Shown here piece by piece: positions 54,063 through 63,052 of a DNA stretch of 64,000 bases. The position numbers and the translations under genes are program-made. Below the pieces are notes generated by a model that was given only the letters and a program-made list of their open reading frames with translations, was not told the origin of the DNA and searched no databases. The stretch lies in NCBI RefSeq assembly GCF_025630775.1, contig NZ_JAOSZE010000010.1, forward strand, positions 1 to 64,000. The letters run 5' to 3'. Numbering within the stretch: the first letter of the stretch is position 1; each line of letters opens with the position of its first letter. This DNA is from Actinoplanes sp. KI2. Its GTDB lineage: Bacteria > Actinomycetota > Actinomycetes > Mycobacteriales > Micromonosporaceae.

Positions 54063-57000
54063 GTGACCTACGTCGAGACCCGGATGAACGTCTGGGAAGC
54101 GCTGGCCGGGCGGGCTCCGGGAGAGCCCGGGGGGCCGGCCGACCCCGGGCTGTGGGGCGCCGTCGTCGACCGGCTCGATCCGGCCAGCGCCCGGCCGGTC
54201 CTGCGGGCGGGCATCGAGGCCGTCCAGCTGACCGCGGCGCGCGGCGACACGTACATCATGTTGCGCTCCCCGGACGGCGGCACCCGCGCCGGCTACCTGC
54301 GGCTGACCCCCGAGGAGTGGCAGCTCGCCCTGCTGATGGACGGGCGGAGCACGGTGACCATGCTGGTCGCCGAGTTCGCCCGGATCGCCGGCCGGCTCGC
54401 CCCCGACCAGGTCCGCCGGGTGGTGGCCGACCTGGCCGGCAACCGGATGCTCGACGAACTGCCGATGGACGCGTTCCGCCCGCTGCAGGAGTCCCGGCGC
54501 AAGCCACTGCCCGAGCGGGTGGGCAACGGGATGCTGGCCGCCGCGCGCGGCCGCAAGACGCTGGTCTTCCACGTCGACGGGCTGATCACCGCGCTCTATC
54601 GGGCCGGCGGCCGGTTCCTCTTCGGCACCGGCGCCTTCGTCGTCACCGGTCTGCTCGGCGTGCTCGGCATCGGCCTGTTCGTGGCCACCTGGGCGCGCGG
54701 CAGCCGGTCGCTGTTCCTGACCGGCGACTCGTACCTGCTGGGCGCGGTCGTGCTGGTGGTGCTGAACGGCATCGTGCTGGTCACGCACGAGCTGGCCCGC
54801 GCGCTCGCCACCAAGGCCACCGGGCGCGAGGTGCCCGCCGCCGGCCTGCTCATCTACTTCGGCATTCCCTCGGTCTTCGTCGACACCACCGACGTCTGGA
54901 TGGCCGGCCGCCGTGCCCGCCTGCTGGTGGCCGCGTCCGGCCCGGCGAGCGCGCTGTTCCTCGGCGGCCTGGTGCAGCTCGGCGGGCTGGCCGTGCCGGC
55001 GTTCGCCGGTCTCGCCTTCAAGCTCGCCTTCCTCTGGTACGTCAACGCCTTCTTCCAGCTCAGCCCGCTCCTGCCGCTCGACGGGCAATACCTTCTGATG
55101 GACTGGCTGGAGATACCGCAGCTGCGGGCCCGCGGGCTCGCCTGGGCCGGCGGCCGGCTGCGTGGCCGTTCGCCGCGCTGGTCCGCGCTCGACCGCGAGG
55201 GCCGGCTCATCGCGCTCTACGGCATCCTCTCGATCGCGTGGCTGGCGATGGCCGCCGTGCTGACCTTCCTGGTCTTCGACGACCGCATCTCCGGGCTGGC
55301 CACCGGCCTCTGGCAGGCCGGCCTGCTCGGCGGGCTGCTGCTCCTGCTGATCGTTCTCGGGCTGGGCGCGCCGGTGGTCTTCTTCGTGCTCGGCCGGCTC
55401 GCCCGTTGGTGGGCCCGGACCCGCCGGCAGCGGGCCGAGAACGACCGGGAGACCGACGTTCCCCGCCGGCTGGCCGCGCTGCGCGCCTCCGACCTCGGTG
55501 GCCTTCCCGAGGCGACGCTGGCCGCCCTGGCCACCCGGGCGCGCTGGGTGCACCCGCCCGCCGGCCGTCAGCTGATCCAGGCCGGCGGCTCGCAGTCGGC
55601 CGTCTACGTGGTCGTCGACGGCGCGCTGCAGGGCCGCAAGCCCGGCGACCCGCCCGGCTCGATCCGCTACCACGTCGGTCCCGGTGGGGTGGTCGGCCTG
55701 GTCAACGCGATCGCCGGCCGCTCGACCCAGCTCGACTGGCACACCGCCGGCACCACCCTGCTCTACATTCCGGCGGCCACCGTGGCGTCGGTGGTCGGGC
55801 CCCTGCCCGGGCCGCCGCCGCAGGACCGGGCCGAGGCCGAGGCGCTGTTCGCGGACACTCCGGCGCTGGCCGGGCTCGCCGTCGACCAGCGGCTCGCGCT
55901 GATCGCCTCGGCGCACCCGGTCGACCTCGAGCCGGGCGCGCCGGTGATCCTGCCCGGCCCGACCCACGCGGTCGTGGTCGAGTCCGGCGTGATCGGCATG
56001 TCGGACGGCGTGGAGCTGCGCCGGGGCACGCTGGTCGGCCCGGTCGGCGACGGCCGCCCCGGCATGGTCGCGCAGACCCTCACCCCGGTACGCATCTGGG
56101 TGTTGCCGGACGCCTCCGACCTGCCGCCGCTGGTCGGCTCCGCGCATCGCCCCGGTTCGGCGATGCCGGTCGGTGTCCTGCGCCCGGGTGCGCCCGCCCC
56201 GGACGCGTACCCGCCGCTCGCCGTGCCGCCCGGCCCGCCGGACGGTCCGGACAACCAGTCGCTGGACCGGCGCTTCGAGAGCCGCCTCTGGTGGCTCATC
56301 GTGCTCCTGCTGGTGATGGCGCTGGTGCTGGTCGGGATCAGCTTCCGGCCCGGACCGGCCTGGGCCGAGATGCCCCGGGACCAGGTGCTGCTGACCGTCG
56401 ACCGCGGGCACGTCAACGCGACCGTGGGCGGAGTGGTGACCACCTTCGACCCCGGCGACGAGCAGTATCTCGGCCAGGGCGCCCGGGTCGAGGTGCCGGC
56501 CGGGTCGACGGCCCGCCTCGTCTTCCCCGGTGGGGGTGCCTCGGTGCTCTGTACCGGTGCCCGGGTCCAGCTCGGCTCGCTCGCCGTTGCCGGCGGCCGG
56601 CACCAGGCGCCGCGCGGCACGCTCACGCTGCAGGCCGGCCGGGTGCTGGCCGACACGACCGGCACCAGCGGAGCGTTCCAGCCGCTGCGGCTGACCGTCG
56701 CCCGGGCGTCCGGCGACGTGGTCAACTCCGGCGCCGCCTGGTACGCGGTCGACCCGGGCGCGGTGACCGTGTCGACCGGCGAGGTGTCCGTCGGCGGGAC
56801 CGTGAGCAAGTCCACCGGCAAGCAGCTGACCTGCGGCGACGGCGTGGCGGTCACGCCGCCCTCGACCGAGGGCAACACGCCCTCGGAGGAGCCGTCGACG
56901 ACCGGGACCGACGCGCCGCTGCCGAGCGACTCGGCGAGCGTCGCGCCGGCCGCGAGCGAGACCTCGGCGACGGCCACCACCGCGCCGGCCGCGACCACCG

Positions 57001-57224
57001 CCCCGACCGAGGCCACCACGCAGCCGACCACGGCCACCACCACCACCGGGCCGCCCGCCACCACGAGGCCGCCCACGTCGAGACCGACCACGACCACGCC
57101 GACCACGGGCTCCACGACCACGTCGCCGACCCCGACCCAGACCACCACCGAGCCGACGACCACGCCCACCACCGACAGCACCACGCCGGAGTCGTCGTCC
57201 GTGCAGGCGAGTGGCACCCCGTAG
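54063..57224 (+). CDS. Large membrane protein with defective M50 core, FecR-like domain and Thr-rich stalk
   Basis: A 1053-residue mosaic. In order: a PqqD-like winged segment (about 80-140, WQLALLMDGRSTVTMLVAEF); an M50/YydH-like membrane core (about 185-430) with THELARALATK, FVDTTDVWMAGRRAR and LPLDGQYLL; a cyclic-nucleotide-binding-like region (about 485-690); a helix (about 740-762); an outside FecR-like beta domain (about 775-910); and a Thr/Ser/Pro tail (about 930-1053). The zinc motif HExxH is HELAR: His242 and Glu243 remain, the second His is Arg246, and Asp340 is kept. It is probably a pseudo-protease or altered-site enzyme linking an inner signal to an outside domain. Confidence 0.8.
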   Translation: MTYVETRMNVWEALAGRAPGEPGGPADPGLWGAVVDRLDPASARPVLRAGIEAVQLTAARGDTYIMLRSPDGGTRAGYLRLTPEEWQLALLMDGRSTVTMLVAEFARIAGRLAPDQVRRVVADLAGNRMLDELPMDAFRPLQESRRKPLPERVGNGMLAAARGRKTLVFHVDGLITALYRAGGRFLFGTGAFVVTGLLGVLGIGLFVATWARGSRSLFLTGDSYLLGAVVLVVLNGIVLVTHELARALATKATGREVPAAGLLIYFGIPSVFVDTTDVWMAGRRARLLVAASGPASALFLGGLVQLGGLAVPAFAGLAFKLAFLWYVNAFFQLSPLLPLDGQYLLMDWLEIPQLRARGLAWAGGRLRGRSPRWSALDREGRLIALYGILSIAWLAMAAVLTFLVFDDRISGLATGLWQAGLLGGLLLLLIVLGLGAPVVFFVLGRLARWWARTRRQRAENDRETDVPRRLAALRASDLGGLPEATLAALATRARWVHPPAGRQLIQAGGSQSAVYVVVDGALQGRKPGDPPGSIRYHVGPGGVVGLVNAIAGRSTQLDWHTAGTTLLYIPAATVASVVGPLPGPPPQDRAEAEALFADTPALAGLAVDQRLALIASAHPVDLEPGAPVILPGPTHAVVVESGVIGMSDGVELRRGTLVGPVGDGRPGMVAQTLTPVRIWVLPDASDLPPLVGSAHRPGSAMPVGVLRPGAPAPDAYPPLAVPPGPPDGPDNQSLDRRFESRLWWLIVLLLVMALVLVGISFRPGPAWAEMPRDQVLLTVDRGHVNATVGGVVTTFDPGDEQYLGQGARVEVPAGSTARLVFPGGGASVLCTGARVQLGSLAVAGGRHQAPRGTLTLQAGRVLADTTGTSGAFQPLRLTVARASGDVVNSGAAWYAVDPGAVTVSTGEVSVGGTVSKSTGKQLTCGDGVAVTPPSTEGNTPSEEPSTTGTDAPLPSDSASVAPAASETSATATTAPAATTAPTEATTQPTTATTTTGPPATTRPPTSRPTTTTPTTGSTTTSPTPTQTTTEPTTTPTTDSTTPESSSVQASGTP

Positions 57225-57309
57225 GTGGAGGTGGTCGTGGCCTCCGGGCCGGTGACGACCATCCCTGGTGGCGATCCCGGAACTGGACCGTCGGCCCTAT
57301 CGTCGAGGG

Positions 57310-57801
57310 ATGAGCACGCGGAACGACGACGACGACCTCGGCCCGTGGTCGGAGTTCGGGATGGCGCTGCACGCGCTGGCCGAAAGCGGCGACGCGCCGG
57401 TCGAGCCGCACTCCGGGCTGGGTGACCGGCCCGATCTCGACGGCCTGCCCCCGGTGACGCACGCCGGGCTGGGCGATGCGCCGCCGTCCGGCCTCGGTGC
57501 GGCCCTGCACGACCTGAGCCGGTACGCGCCGCCGAAGGGCTACCACAATCGGGTGGACGCCGACGGTGACGGCCACCTCGACAAGGCCACCTACGTCGGC
57601 GACGGCCACGGCGGCGCGGAGATCCTGGTCGACCTCGACGGCGACGGCCAACCGGACTTCATCGGTCACGACACCGACCTGGACAACCGGGTCGACTTCG
57701 CGGAGTACGACAAGGACCACGACGGCTTCATCGACAAGCGGATGTACGACGACAACGGCGACGGCATCCTCGACCGGACCGAGTGGATCCACGACAGCTG
57801 A
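57310..57801 (+). CDS. EF-hand-like calcium-binding repeat protein
   Basis: A 163-residue acidic protein. The N-terminal half has a Gly-Leu-Gly-Asp pattern (SGLGDRPDLDGLPP, AGLGDAPPSGLG). The C-terminal half has about five calcium loops: DADGDGHLDKATY, DLDGDGQPDFI, DTDLDNRVDFAEY, DKDHDGFIDK and DDNGDGILDRTEW. No signal peptide is seen, so it is probably cytoplasmic or exported by another route. It follows the M50-like gene after 85 bases. Confidence 0.8.
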   Translation: MSTRNDDDDLGPWSEFGMALHALAESGDAPVEPHSGLGDRPDLDGLPPVTHAGLGDAPPSGLGAALHDLSRYAPPKGYHNRVDADGDGHLDKATYVGDGHGGAEILVDLDGDGQPDFIGHDTDLDNRVDFAEYDKDHDGFIDKRMYDDNGDGILDRTEWIHDS

Positions 57802-57862
57802 TCGGCGCGGAGCGCGGCAACTCGCCCGGCCCACGGCGGGCACCCATGCCAGGATGAAAGTC

Positions 57863-58711
57863 ATGGTCGACGGTCCGGTGGCGTTCGTGCTCGGTGGCGG
57901 TGGCGTGCTGGGCGCGGTCGAGGTGGGCATGCTGCGCGCTCTCTTTCGCTCCGGCTTCCGTCCCGACACGGTGGTCGGCACGTCGATCGGCGCGGTCAAC
58001 GGCGCCCTGGTCGCGGCCGACCCGAGCGAGGCCGTCACCGACCGCCTGGTGCGCCTCTGGACGTCGCCGGAGGCGGCCGCCGTCTACGGCGACTCGATCG
58101 GCCGGCAGATGCGCCGCTTCGCCGCCCGCACCCACCTGCACTCGCCGCGCCCGCTGCGCCGCCTGCTGGAGAGCGAGCTGGGCGAGCACACCACGTTCGC
58201 CGACCTGAAGATCCCGTTCCGGTGCTGCGCGGCCAGCATCGAGCGGGCCGCCGAGCACTGGTTCGACAGCGGCCCGCTGGTCGATGCCGTGGTGGCGTCG
58301 TCGGCCGTGCCGGGGCTGCTGCCGCCGATGGAGATCGAGGGGGAGCACTATGTGGACGGTGGAATCGTCAACTCGATCCCGATCGGTGAGGCGGTCCGGG
58401 TCGGCGCCAAACTGATCTTCGTGCTCCAGGTGGGGCGGGTCGAGCGCCCGCTCAGCGTGCCCCGCCGGCCGTGGGAGGTGGCCCAGGTGGCGTTCGAGAT
58501 CGCCCGCCGGCACCGGTTCGCGCGCGAGCTTGCCTCGCTGTCCGACGATGTACGCGTGCACGTGCTCCCCAGCGGCGGCGGCGACAGCCGGGACGACAGT
58601 CCGTGGGCGTACCGTGACATGGCCGCGGTCGGTCGCCGGATCAGCCGTGCGTACGTGGCGTCCCGCCGCTATCTGCATGCCAATGTGCACCCGCTGCCGG
58701 GTGGCGGCTGA
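57863..58711 (+). CDS. Patatin-like phospholipase
   Basis: A 282-residue acyl hydrolase. The oxyanion loop is VLGGGGVLGAVEVGML, the nucleophile is Ser41 in GTSIGAVNG, and the partner is Asp165 in YVDGGIVNSIP. The Ser-Asp dyad is complete, so it should be active on lipid acyl esters inside the cell. ATG 57863 is preceded by AGGA at a proper distance; ATG 57854 is an alternative. It shares a base with the start of the acyltransferase gene, coupling deacylation with reacylation. Confidence 0.9.
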   Translation: MVDGPVAFVLGGGGVLGAVEVGMLRALFRSGFRPDTVVGTSIGAVNGALVAADPSEAVTDRLVRLWTSPEAAAVYGDSIGRQMRRFAARTHLHSPRPLRRLLESELGEHTTFADLKIPFRCCAASIERAAEHWFDSGPLVDAVVASSAVPGLLPPMEIEGEHYVDGGIVNSIPIGEAVRVGAKLIFVLQVGRVERPLSVPRRPWEVAQVAFEIARRHRFARELASLSDDVRVHVLPSGGGDSRDDSPWAYRDMAAVGRRISRAYVASRRYLHANVHPLPGGG

Positions 58712-59796
58712 TGCCCCCGGCACCCGTCTGGGTCCGCCGGCTGATCATCGCGCCGGCGGTCGTGCTGCTCGCGGCCGGTCTGCTCGTCACCCTCCCGGTC
58801 TGGCTGCTGCTCGCGCTGGCCGCGTCGCCGCTGGTCCCCGGGCATCTGCGGGTGCCCCGCCTGGTCTTCCTGGCGGTCGTGTACGTGGTCTGGGACGCCG
58901 CCGCCCTGGTGGCGCTGTTCGTCCTGTGGGTCGCGTCCGGCTTCGGGTGGAAGATCCGCAACCCGGCCTTCCAGCGCGCCCACTACGTGCTGACCGGCAA
59001 GTTCCTCGGCGTGCTGTTCTGGCTGGCCCGGTGGTCGCTGCACCTGACCGTGGCGGTGGTCGGCACCGATCCGGACACCGCGGTGCCGGGCCGCCCGGAG
59101 ATCGTGGTGAGCCGGCACGCCGGGCCGGGCGACTCGTTCATCCTGATCCACGCGCTGGTCAACTGGTTCGACCGGGAGCCGCGGATCGTCCTCAAGGCCA
59201 CGCTGCAGTGGGACCCGGCGGTGGACGTGCTGCTCAATCGCCTGCCCAACCGGTTCATCTCGCCCGGCCGGGGCGGCGCCGGCAACTTGGAGGAGGAGGT
59301 CGGCGACCTGGCCCACGGCCTCGACGACAACGACGCCTTCGTGATCTTTCCGGAGGGCGGCAACTTCACCCCGCGCCGCCGGATCAGGGCGATCGCCTGG
59401 CTGCGCGCCCGCGGACTGTCCGACATGGCGGAACGGGCCGAGGGCCTGCGCAACGTGCTGCCGCCCAAGCCGGGCGGGCTGTCGGCGGCGATCGACGCCG
59501 CGCCCGACGCCGGGGTGATCTTCGTGGCGCACACCGGGCTGGACCGGATGATGACGGTCGCCGACGTCTGGCGCGAGCTGCCGATGGACAAGCAGCTGAT
59601 CATGCGGTTCTGGAGCGTGCCGCCCGGCGACGTGCCGACCGGCGAGCAGGAACGCGTCGACTGGCTCTACGAATGGTGGGCCCGGATCGACGCGTGGATC
59701 GAGGAGCACCGGCCGACGGCCCGTCCGCTGAGCACGAACTGGACCGCCCGCCGGCGTGGTCCCCGGGAGAAGGCTCAGGAGCCGAGCGAGCTGTAG
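58711..59796 (+). CDS. PlsC-like acyltransferase with N-terminal helices
   Basis: A 361-residue membrane acyltransferase. There are two hydrophobic helices (about 9-35 and 48-73), then H-x4-D in VVSRHAGPGDSF, a middle block RFISPGRGGAG and VIFPEGGNFTPRRR. It probably acylates a lysophospholipid; coupling to the patatin suggests a deacylation/reacylation cycle. The 3' end overlaps the convergent lipoprotein gene by 22 bases. Confidence 0.87.
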   Translation: MPPAPVWVRRLIIAPAVVLLAAGLLVTLPVWLLLALAASPLVPGHLRVPRLVFLAVVYVVWDAAALVALFVLWVASGFGWKIRNPAFQRAHYVLTGKFLGVLFWLARWSLHLTVAVVGTDPDTAVPGRPEIVVSRHAGPGDSFILIHALVNWFDREPRIVLKATLQWDPAVDVLLNRLPNRFISPGRGGAGNLEEEVGDLAHGLDDNDAFVIFPEGGNFTPRRRIRAIAWLRARGLSDMAERAEGLRNVLPPKPGGLSAAIDAAPDAGVIFVAHTGLDRMMTVADVWRELPMDKQLIMRFWSVPPGDVPTGEQERVDWLYEWWARIDAWIEEHRPTARPLSTNWTARRRGPREKAQEPSEL

Positions 59797-60560
59797 AAGC
59801 TGTCCGGCGCCTCGGTGATCTCGTTGGGCGCCGGCGCGGTGACCTGCACCGGCTGGCCGTAGTTCGCGTACGCGACCTGCAGCGGCTCGCTCTGCGGCAG
59901 GTTCACGGTCAGCGTGGAGAGCCGCCCCTGCGCGTCGAGCGTCGCCGTGAACGGCACGTTCTGCACCGGCGCGTTCGAGGCCGCGACGGTGACCTGGCCC
60001 AGGCCGGCCACCCCGGCCGCCTTCGACAGGTCCACCGAGCCGGAGTAGCTGGTGTCGCTGGTCGCCTGCACGTCGGTGGTGGCCTTGAGCAGGTTCGCCG
60101 TGTTCACCGGGTCGATCTGGCCGGGCCGCAGGCCGATGTTCGCGTTGGCGGGCAGTCGCGAGCCGTCGACGTGGGTCCAGGTGCCGGCCTTGGTGATCCC
60201 GGGCACCTGCGCGTACAGGTCCTGCCCGATCAGTATGGTCTTGACGTTGATCTCGGCGTTCGGGCCGCTCGCGGTCAGCTGTGCCGCCGCCTTGCCGTTC
60301 GGCGCGTCGATCGAGCCGGTCATCCGGAAACCGGAGCCGGACGACGCCGTGAGGGTGAAACTGGTCTGGTCGAGTTGCTCGACCGCCTGCGCGAGCTTTG
60401 CGGCCGCCGCGGGATCGGCGGAGGTCGTCGCGCTCGGTGCCGCGCTGCCGGCGCTGCTGGGGGTGCCGGTGCCGGTCGCGTTGTCGCTGCAACCGGCCAC
60501 CGCGAGGGCCACCGTGGCCATCGTCGCGAGACCCAGCCCGGCGAGCCGTGGTGTCCGCAT
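59775..60560 (-). CDS. LppX/LprAFG-family lipoprotein
   Basis: A 261-residue lipoprotein with signal and lipobox (LAVAGC, Cys24), a low-complexity Ser/Ala/Thr linker (about 25-50), then a domain of the LppX/LprG type (TSFTLTASSGSGFRMTGSID ... VKTILIGQDLYAQVPG). Mycobacterial members carry lipids across the envelope in a hydrophobic pocket. Its neighbours, a patatin and an acyltransferase, fit a lipid-handling role. Confidence 0.85.
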   Translation of the reverse strand: MRTPRLAGLGLATMATVALAVAGCSDNATGTGTPSSAGSAAPSATTSADPAAAAKLAQAVEQLDQTSFTLTASSGSGFRMTGSIDAPNGKAAAQLTASGPNAEINVKTILIGQDLYAQVPGITKAGTWTHVDGSRLPANANIGLRPGQIDPVNTANLLKATTDVQATSDTSYSGSVDLSKAAGVAGLGQVTVAASNAPVQNVPFTATLDAQGRLSTLTVNLPQSEPLQVAYANYGQPVQVTAPAPNEITEAPDSFYSSLGS

Positions 60561-60675
60561 GTCCGTCCTCCCTGACGTTTCTGTGGCTGACCGATATCAA
60601 TTCCCGACCGCCCCGGGAGGCAAACGGCTATTCCGGACGCGGCATGATGGCGGGAGGCAAACACCTGGAGGATCC

Positions 60676-61833
60676 GTGAGATTCGAGGTCAGCAAGGTCC
60701 TGGATGCCATCGAGGCGCGTCTGACCACCGACCCGGCGCTGGCGCGCGCGGTGGTCGATCTGTCCGAGATCGTGCGCTATGCCGACCTCGACGGCGGCCG
60801 GCCGGCCAGCTCGGTCCGCCTCGGCCTGGTCATCGACGCGCTGGGCCGCTACCTGACCGAGGACAACGTGCCGGTCTACGTGATCGCCCCACGCGGTCTG
60901 CTCTCCGACACCGACCTGACCTCCAACGAGCGGATGGTGATCCGCCGCTGGGCCGACGACGGCAAGGTCGAGGTGGTGCCGGTGCTGGAGGACCGGGTCT
61001 TCGAGGTGGCCGAGCTGCTCGGCCTGCCGGTGCTGACCCGCACCCGCGGGGAGCAGTTCCGGGGCCGCCGGCCGTGGGTCGACGAGCCGGGCCGGCTGCT
61101 CGCCGCGATCGCCGGCGAGGGCGGCGCGCCGGTGCTGGTCTCCCGGGTGGGCCGGGGTGACCCGGCCAAGCAGCCGGAGCGCTCGCCGATGGGGGAGCGG
61201 CTGCTGGCCCGGGTGTGGCAGTGTCCCGAGTCCAACTGCACAAGCTTCGGCTCGGGCGGCGATCCGGACAGCCCGTTCGCCGACATGCGCACCTTCACCA
61301 GCCCGGTGTCGCAGCCGCCACCGGCCATCCGGGCCGGGGTTCCGAGCTGCCCGCGGCACGGGGCGAAGCTCAAGGACGCCGGCGCCCGCCCGTCCGTCGA
61401 GGTGCTGTCCGTACGCATCGACGGCGTGGTCCGCAAGCGCTTCGTGGTCTCCACCGAGGCGCCGGTCGTGGTCGGCCGGGCGCCCGAGGGTGGCGGGGGC
61501 GTCATGCTCGGCCAGTGGCTCACCGAGGACGCCCGCAAGTGGATCAGCCGCGGGCATGCGCAGTTCAGCCTGCAGCCCGGCGGTGGCCTGACGGTGCAGG
61601 ACGTGAGCACGAACGGCACCGGCATCCGGCCGGGCGGCTCGCCGGACGACGACGAGCGGATCACCCTGAACCGCAACGAGTCGCGGCAGCTGGCACCCAC
61701 CGACGTGGTCGAGCTGTACGCCGGGGTGAACGTGGGCCGCTCGAAGCTGTGGGCCACCGGCGGCGTCGCCCAGACGCAGTCCGTGATGGGCGAGGCGCCG
61801 ACGATGGCCCTGCGCAAATTCGAGCGGAGCTAG
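60676..61833 (+). CDS. FHA-domain protein with zinc-ribbon-like insert
   Basis: A 385-residue soluble protein. The N-terminal about 150 residues are unassigned alpha/beta; a Cys-rich insert (WQCPESNCTSFG at about 185, then SCPRHG at about 220) could bind zinc; the C-terminal FHA domain (about 245-365) keeps VVVGRAP, SRGHAQF and STNGTGI, the phosphothreonine-binding residues. FHA proteins read Ser/Thr-kinase signals. GTG 60676 follows GGAGGA. No kinase is nearby in the window. Confidence 0.85.
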   Translation: MRFEVSKVLDAIEARLTTDPALARAVVDLSEIVRYADLDGGRPASSVRLGLVIDALGRYLTEDNVPVYVIAPRGLLSDTDLTSNERMVIRRWADDGKVEVVPVLEDRVFEVAELLGLPVLTRTRGEQFRGRRPWVDEPGRLLAAIAGEGGAPVLVSRVGRGDPAKQPERSPMGERLLARVWQCPESNCTSFGSGGDPDSPFADMRTFTSPVSQPPPAIRAGVPSCPRHGAKLKDAGARPSVEVLSVRIDGVVRKRFVVSTEAPVVVGRAPEGGGGVMLGQWLTEDARKWISRGHAQFSLQPGGGLTVQDVSTNGTGIRPGGSPDDDERITLNRNESRQLAPTDVVELYAGVNVGRSKLWATGGVAQTQSVMGEAPTMALRKFERS

Positions 61834-61837
61834 TGGC

Positions 61838-63052
61838 CTAGCCGGCCAGAATCGCGGCCAGCTGGGCCACCGCGTGGTCCAGTTCCTCGGCCGTTACCAC
61901 CAGCGGGGGTGCGAGGCGGATGGTCGAGCCGTGCGTGTCCTTGGCGAGGACGCCGCGCTCGGCGAGCCGCTCGCACGCCTGCCGGCCGGTCATCAGCGCC
62001 GGGTCGATGTCGACGCCGGCCCACAGGCCGCGCCCGCGCACCGTCACCACGCCCTTGCCGACCAGCGCGTTCAAGCCCTCGTGCAGCCGCTCGCCGAGCT
62101 CGGCGGAGCGCCGCTGGAACTCGCCGGTCGCCAGCAGCCGCACCACCTCGATGCCGACCGCGCAGGCCAGCGGGTTGCCACCGAAGGTCGAGCCGTGCTC
62201 GCCCGGCTTCAGCACCCCGAGCACCGCGCGGTCCGCGGCCACCGCCGACACCGGCACGATGCCGCCGCCGAGGGCCTTGCCCAGCACGTACATGTCGGGA
62301 ACGACGCCCTCGTGCTCGATGGCGAAGGTGCGGCCGGTGCGGCCCAGCCCGGATTGGATCTCATCGGCGACCAGCAGCACGTTGTGCTCGTCGCAGGCCG
62401 CCCGCACCCCGGCGAAGTAGCCCGCCGGCGGCACCAGCACGCCCGCCTCGCCCTGGATCGGCTCGAGCAGCACGGCCACCGTGTTCGGGGTGATCGCGTC
62501 GGTCAGCGCGGTCAGGTCGCCGTAGGGAACAACCACAAATCCCGGGGTGTACGGGCCGAAGTCGTTGCGCGCGTCCGGATCCGTGGAGAAGCTCACGATC
62601 GTCGTGGTACGCCCGTGGAAGTTGTCCGACGCCACGATGATCTCGGCCCGGTCGGTCTCGACGCCCTTCACCCGGTAGCCCCAGGCTCGGGACACCTTGA
62701 TCGCCGTCTCGACCGCCTCGGCGCCGGTGTTCATCGGCAGCACCAGGTCTTTGCCGCACAGCTGCGCCAGCGACTGGCAGAACTCGCCGAACTGGTCGTG
62801 CACGAACGCCCGGCTGGTCAGCGTGACCCGGTCGAGCTGGGCGTGCGCGGCGGCGATCAGCCCCGGGTGCCGGTGGCCGAAGTTCAGCGCCGAGTACCCG
62901 GCGAGCATGTCCAGGTAGCGGCGGCCGTCGACGTCGGTGACCCAGGCGCCCTCGGCCTCGGTGACGACCACCGGCAGCGGGTGGTAGTTGTGCGCGGTCC
63001 AGCGCTCGGCCTCGGCCAGAGCCTCCGGCGTACGCATGTCGACACTGGTCAT
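61838..63052 (-). CDS. rocD: Ornithine aminotransferase
   Basis: A 404-residue PLP enzyme converting ornithine and 2-oxoglutarate to glutamate semialdehyde and glutamate. Conserved: YLDMLAGYSALNFGHRHP, MNTGAEAVETAIK, DNFHGRTTTIVSFS, ADEIQSGLGRTG and the PLP Lys in VLGKALGGGIVPVSA. The start lies in an ATGA overlap with ddaH, forming an arginine/ornithine breakdown unit. Confidence 0.96.
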   Translation of the reverse strand: MTSVDMRTPEALAEAERWTAHNYHPLPVVVTEAEGAWVTDVDGRRYLDMLAGYSALNFGHRHPGLIAAAHAQLDRVTLTSRAFVHDQFGEFCQSLAQLCGKDLVLPMNTGAEAVETAIKVSRAWGYRVKGVETDRAEIIVASDNFHGRTTTIVSFSTDPDARNDFGPYTPGFVVVPYGDLTALTDAITPNTVAVLLEPIQGEAGVLVPPAGYFAGVRAACDEHNVLLVADEIQSGLGRTGRTFAIEHEGVVPDMYVLGKALGGGIVPVSAVAADRAVLGVLKPGEHGSTFGGNPLACAVGIEVVRLLATGEFQRRSAELGERLHEGLNALVGKGVVTVRGRGLWAGVDIDPALMTGRQACERLAERGVLAKDTHGSTIRLAPPLVVTAEELDHAVAQLAAILAG

